A stretch of DNA of 41,500 nucleotides. Origin: Chrysomallon squamiferum. Its lineage: Eukaryota; Mollusca; Gastropoda; Neomphalida; Peltospiridae. The stretch's first letter is position 1, and each line of letters begins with the position of its first letter. Of this stretch, positions 34,131-41,500 are shown in pieces. Position numbers and translations under genes: made by a program. The stretch covers positions 1,477,452-1,518,951 of the forward strand of contig CM022665.1 of NCBI GenBank assembly GCA_012295275.1. Direction: 5' to 3'. The notes beneath the pieces are model-generated. The model worked only from the letters and a program-made list of their open reading frames with translations. It did no database searches and had not been told where the DNA came from.

Positions 34131-34565
34131 ATATACATATTTTTAAAAATATTACTTATGGTTAACAAAGTTCAGAAGCACATTTATGTGAATTTTCACC
34201 TGCTGATTCTTTGACAAAACCTCTAACTAAATCTATTTTTTTTCCCCAGCAATTATATAAATAGCTTACAATGAGACAAAAAAAAGGTTTTCTATACTAT
34301 TTTATGTATTAAAATAATTGTTTGAAATAAAACTAGTATATATCAATATTTTTATGTTATCAAAATTTTATTATAATGTTTTATCTAACATAAAACTATG
34401 AATATTAAATTCAATATTTAATATAATGAAGATGGAATAATCAGAGGAAAATTATATCACAGTATGATTTAAATGTCATACTTGATAATTGTTAGAAATA
34501 AACACACCAGAGACAGATGCCTAGCTAGTTACTGGTAATGTTATTAAAGTAATTGTTTGGTTTTT

Positions 34566-34597
<32 letters not shown>

Positions 34598-34886
34598 GAT
34601 TTTTTAATTAAGGTGAAATATCAATTTTCGCTTTCTAACTAACATAAAATGTTAATGAAGATTCAAATGATTTTTAATAAAGATAACAGTTGCTAGGAAC
34701 ATATTCAAAAAGATATGGGAAAACAATAAAATTCCAGAAAATATGAATGACTAAGATACAAATGCATTAGTTCCCAAGTTAGTTTATGTCTTGTAAAATG
34801 GTTTAATGTTAAATGTTATGAACAAGTATAACTTGCATCTTCTTAAGTCATGACACCAGGTTTAGAATCTAATGTTTGGTATGTAT

Positions 34887-34904
34887 TAACCCTAACCCTA
34901 ACCC
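34887..34904 (-). repeat. Interstitial telomere-like repeat, three units
   Basis: Three perfect TAACCC units, the complement of the animal telomere motif TTAGGG, embedded in AT-rich DNA. Confidence 0.85.
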
Positions 34905-34942
34905 AAATTGTTTCAGCATGGTACTAATTGTCTTTGTTTAAA

Positions 34943-34976
<34 letters not shown>

Positions 34977-36219
34977 TTAAAGAAATAAAGGAACCAGTTT
35001 GTATGTTATATGTTCATTTTATGTAATATAATAGTAAATAAAATATTAATATTTACTACTTTTTTTTTGGTAATGGCAGTTTGGTAGTTAACATTACTCA
35101 TATATAGTGACAATAAACATATAAAACCTACATCATTATATTACTTGTATCACTTTTTAGTTACTAGAGATAAGCTCATCGGAGTAAGTTGTATATTTTC
35201 AATCTTTGACATCTAATCACTTGTATTTATTTTCTTTTTTTTTAATTACCTTAATTCTTGTTGCTGTTGACAGTACTTCATTATTTGGCATTATTTTATT
35301 TTATGCACTGAAATATTTTAAAACTGTAAGTATTGTAAATAAAATTCTAAAAAAATCTGGAATAGTTTTGTTTAAAGAAGTGAAAACCAAAATAAATTTA
35401 CTGTAAAATCAAATGTTTGTGAATCATGAAACTAATGTTTTCACACACCAACCAAATGAACCTTTTGTTATTGTCATAGTGTTTATAACTAAAAATGTTT
35501 AAAAAAATTCTGTATCTTGTATTTTCTAAATTACCATATTAATATTTGTGGAAATATTTTAATTTTAATTTTTATTTATTTTTATAATTTATTTATTTAT
35601 TAAAAAATTAAAAAATTATTTACTGTTAGTAATAGATATAGGAGTAAAATACTCCAATCTCCAAATTCTACAAAGCTGTTTAAGAAGATATGATTTTAGC
35701 CAACTGATTTAATTTATTCATTTAGAAAAAGGTTTTGTATATTCTTTTACCTAAATTAAATTTTAGAAAAAAGTAATCATAACATTAAAGTTAAAATTTT
35801 ATTTTTAAATACAGTATTTATAAGTATTGTAGCTAACATTAATCAAAGGATAATATGATGAAAATGACAACAATCAGGAAAAAATAAACATATGACTGTA
35901 GAATATAAATCTCATATTCACATCAGACAAAATTGTAGTAAAGTAAAGTGGTTATTTTTTTGTTATTGTTATATTTTTAATCACTGTAATATAATAAATA
36001 TTAAATAAATGCCTAATTACTGATATTGTAATATGTTTATTTTAATATTAGAAATATTAATTAATTTGAAACAACTTGTTCTTCTTTTTTTTTATTGTGT
36101 GTGTGTGTGTGTTTGTTTTATCCACTCTGATGCAATAAATATTAATTAATCTAGCCAATTATTGTTAATGTAATAATTAAGGTTGATTTAATATAGGAAA
36201 TATTTGTTAACTCAAAGCA

Positions 36220-36243
36220 TTTTTTTTTTTTTTTTTTTTTTTT
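36220..36243. repeat. Poly(T)24 tract
   Basis: Uninterrupted T run within the degenerate tandem array. Possibly the poly(A) tail of a minus-strand retroposon, though no body is recognisable. Confidence 0.9.
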
Positions 36244-36679
36244 GTCAACTCAATAATATCACTATGAAAGTATAGCAAGTACCAAAAAAAAATGTAATAG
36301 TGTAAATATTATATGACACTTAAATAATAGAATAAATGCTAAATTTATTAATATGGTAGCTAACATTAATCAAATGATGTTACGATATAAATGAAATATT
36401 ATGAAAAATACAAATATATCACAGCAGCACATAAATCTTAAACTTGTTGGCAATTTGAAATAAGCACACCAGAAAAAGCTGTAAAATTTAAACAATTAAT
36501 ACCTAGTTATATTTTAGTAATGTAATGTAATCATTTTAATAAAAAAAAAAATCATGAAATGTATGTTTTTTAACCACTCCAATATAATATATATTAAATA
36601 ACCCAGCTTATTACTGAAATTGTTATATGGTTATTTTAAAATAGGAAATATTCATTAATTCAAAGTGAATGTTATATGG

Positions 36680-36698
36680 TGATTTTTATATATATATG

Positions 36699-36731
<33 letters not shown>
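36680..36731. repeat. (TA)n tracts
   Basis: Two TA runs separated by GGTGA; the second has about 14 units. Confidence 0.9.
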
Positions 36732-36733
<2 letters not shown>

Positions 36734-38560
36734 GCATTATATTATAATATGTTAAAAATATATCCAGTAGTATTTAAAGAAATCATGGTATTTTATTTAA
36801 ATCTGAGGTACCTGTTTCTAATAAATCAGTTTTATTCTCAGTTTTTTAAACTGAATCTACTGTCACCAAAAACTGATGCAAAATTTAAATTAGATTACTT
36901 TCTATTCTATTATGTATAATGCTTTACACAAGAATTTTGATAATAGAGTTTAAATCAGACTGATGTTATAATGTCTAAGTAACTATGGAAACTTCTATTT
37001 AGTTGCATTATGATCAGATTAAAATTTATTCATAAGTGTAAATCAGGTATACTTATCTCTAAGAACCTAATTTAGGATAATTTTCCAAATATTTTAAAGT
37101 TGTTTTTTTTGTTGATTTTTAATTTATTTCAAATTTTGTTAAAGGCATTATCTAAGACCTATTTTATGTGAAAGATATAACTAAATATTGTAAATATTCA
37201 AGATTTCAGTTTATGACTGTTTAGGTTATGTATTTGTAATAATGTGAGAAGTAAAAATCATTAATACTCACATTCTACATGAAATGACTGAATAACAATA
37301 ATAATAACTGTATTAGCAGTTTTAGAGACTTCACTAATAGTCTAAGATATCTAAAGCTATTCAAAATCTCTTTACCAGTGGAAACAACTGATAATGAAAG
37401 AGAAATGTTCTCTTTCTTATTTCTTTTTTAAGATGATAGAAATTATTTTTTTCTTCTTTTTATCTTTTTCTTTGTTTATTATTATTATAATTTTGTTGTT
37501 GTTTTTTTCTACTTGGTGTGATTGTGTGTTTTGTGATCCTAGAGAAAATGAATAACAGCATAAATTGAAAATATCTAAGGGTACTAAGATTTTAGAAATG
37601 AAAAGATAACATTCATCTCTAATGGTTGTACCATTAAACAATATTGTTGTTGTTGTTGTTATTATTATGATTATTATTATTATTATTATTATTATTTAAT
37701 GTATATGTTTTTTTATTTTTATTCCTTCAAGTTAACTAATAAATTACTGAATTTTCTGATTTCCATTGCCCAATGTATATGAAACTTGTTAATGAAAAGA
37801 AAATATTAACATGAAAATTCTACTGATTACTAGTCACCAGTTTCTGTTAGTTGTTGTCTTTAAATTTATATCTATAACCACCAAACCCAGAATTGTAATC
37901 ACATTGGCTTACTTTTGTTTATTAAGTTAAAATCTGATGTGCCTTTATTCATTTGTTTTAGTGCAGTTGATATCATGAGATAAATATTTGAATATTTAAT
38001 TAGTACTTATTCGGAATGACTAATGTAACTATCATTTATTATCAATATCAATACTGCTATAATTGAAATACAACAGAAATGTAACTAGATACACTTATTT
38101 TTAATGACAAATATTCTATTAAAGCTTTATTCTTTTATACTATTGTTCTTTATACAATTATTCCAAACCATCCCAGTATTTTCACAGTATAAAGATGAAT
38201 CAGTTGCACTTACTTATAATAATGGTTTATTTAATATTTTATAGGGTTTTTTATATACAATTAACCAGTATCTAAATAATATAAAATCAAATGATTGCAT
38301 AAATTATTTTAGAGTGGAATAGTAAACCCCTCCCCTCCTTCCCAAAAGGCTGTTAAAAATGTATTTTTCAATTAAACTGACTTTAATAATAGTTAACATT
38401 ATTATTCACTATTCACAAACAAAAAAATACACATACACACACACACACACACACACTCATACACAGACACCTACCTATTAGAGGTCCCCCCCCCAAAAAA
38501 AAAAAAACAAAATAAAGAAACTAAAAAATATGATCCAAGACTAAAATGAAAATAACACTA

Positions 38561-38574
38561 CTAACCCTAACCCT
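38561..38574 (-). repeat. Interstitial telomere-like repeat, about two units
   Basis: CTAACCCTAACCCT, the same strand orientation as 34887-34904. Confidence 0.7.
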
Positions 38575-39479
38575 GAAATAAACATCAGTATGTTCGTACA
38601 GGTTATCATTTTGTTATTATATCCATATCTGAAATGTGTGGAGTGTCCTAATATAGACTTCTTCCTCTGGAATATGTTTATTTAAATTAGAAGTGTGAAA
38701 TCATTGTATTTACTCTGTCAATCAAAACGTTATCTGACTTGTTTTTAATTGTGCAGAACAACTAGCCTGCTTCACATGATCCCTGCTGTTAAAGTGAAAA
38801 GTTTCTCCCCACCACTATACAAATGAGAATATTTCAAATAAAATTAAAAGTATACAAGACCAAACAGTACTAGCACTCTTTAGACTAAATAGACAGGCAT
38901 TTCCACGCCACTGTGTATTATTTTATATAGAGTTATAAATATGAGAGAGAAGGACAAAAATTGTATCATCATCTTTCTAAATGTTATTGTAATGTGACTT
39001 ATTTCTTCTGTACATAATCATTACAGCATTCTGTAAGGCAGAAACTTGAAAAAGAAAAAAATCTTACTGGAATAATAATTTGAAATGCTTTGAAGTAAAA
39101 ATAAAATATATGATTTACAAAATGCAAACATTCTTCTTTAGTTGTGTGATGGTTGTTTTTGTTTTTGTTTTACTTGTTTTAACTTGTTTCATTTTAGCTT
39201 TCTTCTGGTTTCTAAAAATTAATAATTTTACAAACAACACTGAATCAATTAATGAGCTGTCCAACAAAATACAGCAAACATGATTTTTCTTCAGTGGTTA
39301 TATCAGAGAGAAGAAACTCTGTCCTGCTAGATTAATCAGAGAAAACATATGTGACTGAACATGACGAAAACAAGCAGACAAGTGCATAGCACAGGAGCTG
39401 AACACAGTAGAACCTGTGGATATTGCATATCACCACTTAAAACCATAAGAAGGGAAAAGGTTTAGATGAAGGCCAGCAA

Positions 39480-39525
39480 GAGGAACGGAATGTGAAGGAA
39501 TGGAATATGAAGGAATGGACTGAAC
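39480..39525. repeat. Short GAAGGAATGGA-type tandem repeat
   Basis: Roughly three units of TGAAGGAATGGA, with variants GGAACGGAATG and TATGAAGGAATGG, in an otherwise unremarkable stretch. Confidence 0.55.
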
Positions 39526-40562
39526 AAGGACTGGAAAGGTATTGGCTGGCAAAGGACAAAACAGGAAGCTTTTTTCCAAACAATGGGAGCCTACAGCAGT
39601 GCAATGATACTGATAAAACAGCAAGAAATATTTGAAATGGATCTTTCACAGACAGAAAACTATGTATTACAATTTTTGTAACACCTCTAGACGACTCCTG
39701 GTTGTAAAAGGAAATATTCCATTGGTTCCAAAAGAAAGCTGATCTTAATACAACTTTGAGCTAGTCTGATTAAATACAACAACTGTGACAGAAACATATT
39801 AGAAGCAGCAATACATGTCATTTATCATTTAAAATTATAGCTAATTTACAGTGAAAGAGGAATTAAAAAGCGTCATTTTAACATTAACAGCTGGCTAGTT
39901 TTGTCATACAGCAGACTGGATTGTTTCATAATAACTGTTTACAACAAGAGCAAAGAAGAAACCATGGCCTTTGATGAAACAAACAAGGGTCACTGGCTGG
40001 AATGGGGAAATACCAAAAGCTTATATCCATGTGCAAGAAGCAGCAAAGGATAAATAACTATTAGTTCTAATAATATTTTAAAGTTTTGTTTTTTTTGATG
40101 AAAACAGATCAACCTCTTTCTTTTCATAAAGATTCACACTTACCATATTCTTTAAGATGTTTTTCAGTATTGTTTCTATTAAAACAGAAAGCTTATCTTA
40201 GTATCATCCAGATGTTTAATGTACTGCCATTGTTAATTTTTTTCATAAAAGCAAAAAGTGTGCATGTTGTTTTGTTTTGGGGATGTGTGTGTGTGTGTGT
40301 GTGTGTGTTTTATATATGTGTGTGACATACATTTTCTTTACATGATAATATTAAAAAGAAGTAAAAAATAAGAGTTAAATTTACATTACAAGGATTCTGT
40401 AAAAGAAACACTGAGAATAATGTCACCTTTACTTGAATGTGCTAATGATATGTAAGTAGATATTAATGTAATATTATAAATGTGTTCATACAAATGTATA
40501 ACGCTTTCCCCCCAAAAAAAATAATAATTTAAAATAACACAATACATTTATCTATTGTTCTA

Positions 40563-41311
40563 CAGTGGTACCATGACTTACGAGTTTAATTTGTTCTGTG
40601 ACTGAGCTCGTAACTCAATTTGCTTGTATATCGAATCAATTTTCCCAAATGAAATTAATTGAAATACATTAATCCATTCCAGCCCACCCCAAAACCACCC
40701 CAATTTGTTGTAACGTGTTTTTAAATAAGAAAAATGTATGTACAGATGACAAACATTGTATAAAAAACAAAATAAAAGAGAATGTAAAGAAATAAATTGG
40801 TTTTGTAAAGTGTACAGGGTGAGGATTTCTCCATTTTTTCAAGGACAGAGGTCTGCAGCTTTGAAATAATTTTAACACCTTTGGCTGCAGTTATAGCCTT
40901 TAGATGGTACATGGTGGTTCATACTGCGTTGCCATGTTGACTACAAGCACACCTTGCTCATGTTTTTCTATGATTTCATGCTTTAATTCAATGGACATAA
41001 TAATTTTTTTCTTCTCAGCACTGTCCTTTGCACTCATTTTGTTAGGATCCATGGAAATTTGGCAAAATACTGCACAGAATGCAAGAACAACACAACAGAG
41101 ATGCTTCCATGGCAAGGTAACCATTTGAAGCAAAAGCGTGAGACGTGGTATACTGGGTGGATTTTGTGTTGTTCGTTGTGCCAACTAGTGGCAGGTTACC
41201 TGAAGCTCGCTTGTAACTCGGATTTTGTCTCAAAGCAAAAACTCAACCTGATGACTCCATGCATGTTGGAAAATTTGTAAGTTGGAGGACTCATAACTTG
41301 AGGTACCACTT
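40563..41311 (-). mobile_element. Tigger/pogo-like DNA transposon, internally deleted
   Basis: A 749-base element bounded by TA on both sides (40561-40562 and 41312-41313), the target duplication expected of Tc1/mariner-pogo elements. Its ends form terminal inverted repeats: CAGTGGTACCATGACTTACG on the left and, on the minus strand, AAGTGGTACCTCAAGTTATG on the right, followed by further related copies of the CTTACGAG / GTAACTC motif. It holds a truncated transposase start and 3' UTR-like DNA, so it is a non-autonomous deletion derivative. Confidence 0.85.
40826..41052 (-). pseudogene. Truncated Tigger-like transposase (CENP-B-type HTH)
   Basis: From ATG at 41052 the minus strand reads MDPNKMSAKD, a Lys-rich linker and IELKHEIIEKHEQGV with MATQY. 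This is the first half of the CENP-B/psq-type DNA-binding helix-turn-helix at the N-terminus of Tigger transposases. This frame stops at 40900; a shifted frame continues with the family-like ITAAKGVKIISKLQTSVLEK to about 40826, after which the rest of the HTH and the whole DDE catalytic domain are missing. It cannot be active. Confidence 0.8.
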
Positions 41312-41460
41312 TATATGTATACACTATTTCACAATGCTCTTCCTCTCTCATTCAAAATGAAAAAGTATATTAATCTTACAATTAAAATGTAACTGTAAGT
41401 GTACATATAGTAATTTTATATAATAATAATAATAATAATTATAATTGTCAATGTCATGGA

Positions 41461-41497
41461 TAGGGTTTAGGGTTAGGGTTAGGGTTAGGATTAGGGT
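41461..41497 (+). repeat. Telomere-like TTAGGG repeats at the window end
   Basis: About five to six TTAGGG-type units with variants (TTTAGGG, GATTAGGG), in the opposite orientation to those at 34887 and 38561. The tract may continue beyond the window. Confidence 0.85.
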
Positions 41498-41500
41498 GAG

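Larger units (their letters stand above)
34381..36670. repeat. Degenerate tandem array, unit about 0.5-0.75 kb
   Basis: Two anchor motifs recur about 90-115 bases apart: a GTAGCTAACATTA-like motif (34388, 35083, 35828, 36356) and AGAAATAAGCACACCAGAC (34494, 35167, about 35925, 36460). A third motif, TAATATAATAAATATTAAATA, recurs at about 35980, 36130 and 36580. More copies of the second motif lie at 33526 and 33805, and one inverted copy at 37044-37066. The units are old and diverged, so this is either a decayed satellite or repeated insertions of one element. Confidence 0.55.
36740..40560. other. Gene-free AT-rich DNA
   Basis: No recognised exon. It holds CA repeats (38434-38456), a C9A13 tract (38486-38507), two telomere-like units at 38561, ATT repeats at about 37663-37696, GT repeats (40284-40308) and a GGAATG-type mini-repeat near 39480-39520. 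The segment 39300-40070 is slightly less AT-rich and purine-biased but shows no convincing open frame. Confidence 0.5.

Noticed and set aside
36664-36731. TA-rich tracts as a replication origin
   Set aside because: Plain dinucleotide repeats, common across the window, without other origin features.

Overview
The window looks like nuclear DNA of an invertebrate animal, most likely a lophotrochozoan and plausibly a cephalopod mollusc. This is inference from several signs: strong AT-richness, sparse short exons with GT-AG introns, very dense microsatellites (AAT, GA, CA, AAAT), TTAGGG-type telomeric motifs, and decayed Tigger/pogo-like and L1-like elements. No species marker is present, and nothing resembles bacterial or viral gene organisation.

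Four protein-coding loci can be supported. (1) 272-790 (+) is the last exon of a testis-specific serine/threonine kinase-like gene: the end of the kinase domain plus an unusual tail of repeated [R/K]-D dipeptides. (2) 9539-12839 (+) and (3) 16855-17410 (-) are two tail-to-tail paralogues encoding small secreted six-cysteine peptides of 90 and 87 residues. They share cysteine spacing, a phase-0 coding intron at the same codon, a probable non-coding first exon, a TATATAAA box and a similar upstream promoter block. I do not recognise the family, and they are the best candidate for something undescribed. (4) 25154-30771 (-) is a complete five-exon SRP14 gene (signal recognition particle 14 kDa subunit, 108 residues).

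Layout: 885-7850 is gene-free and microsatellite-rich, with a small hairpin-bearing segment at 4.7-5.05 kb. 7.85-19.65 kb holds the peptide gene pair with promoters facing inward from both sides, separated by gene-free DNA carrying long GA and poly(A)/poly(T) tracts. 19.66-25.15 kb has no convincing gene. SRP14 follows; its large intron 2 contains an antisense, broken L1-like ORF1 and a reverse-transcriptase fragment. 30.8-41.5 kb is gene-free. It contains a GC-richer dispersed repeat (33.96 kb), a degenerate tandem array (about 34.4-36.7 kb), interstitial telomere-like repeats (34.9, 38.6 and 41.5 kb) and a 749-bp deletion derivative of a Tigger-like DNA transposon with TA target duplication (40563-41311).

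The genes show no functional link beyond the peptide pair, which looks like a local inverted duplication. All exon boundaries, promoters and family names come from reading the sequence and comparing with remembered families; no search or prediction program was run.
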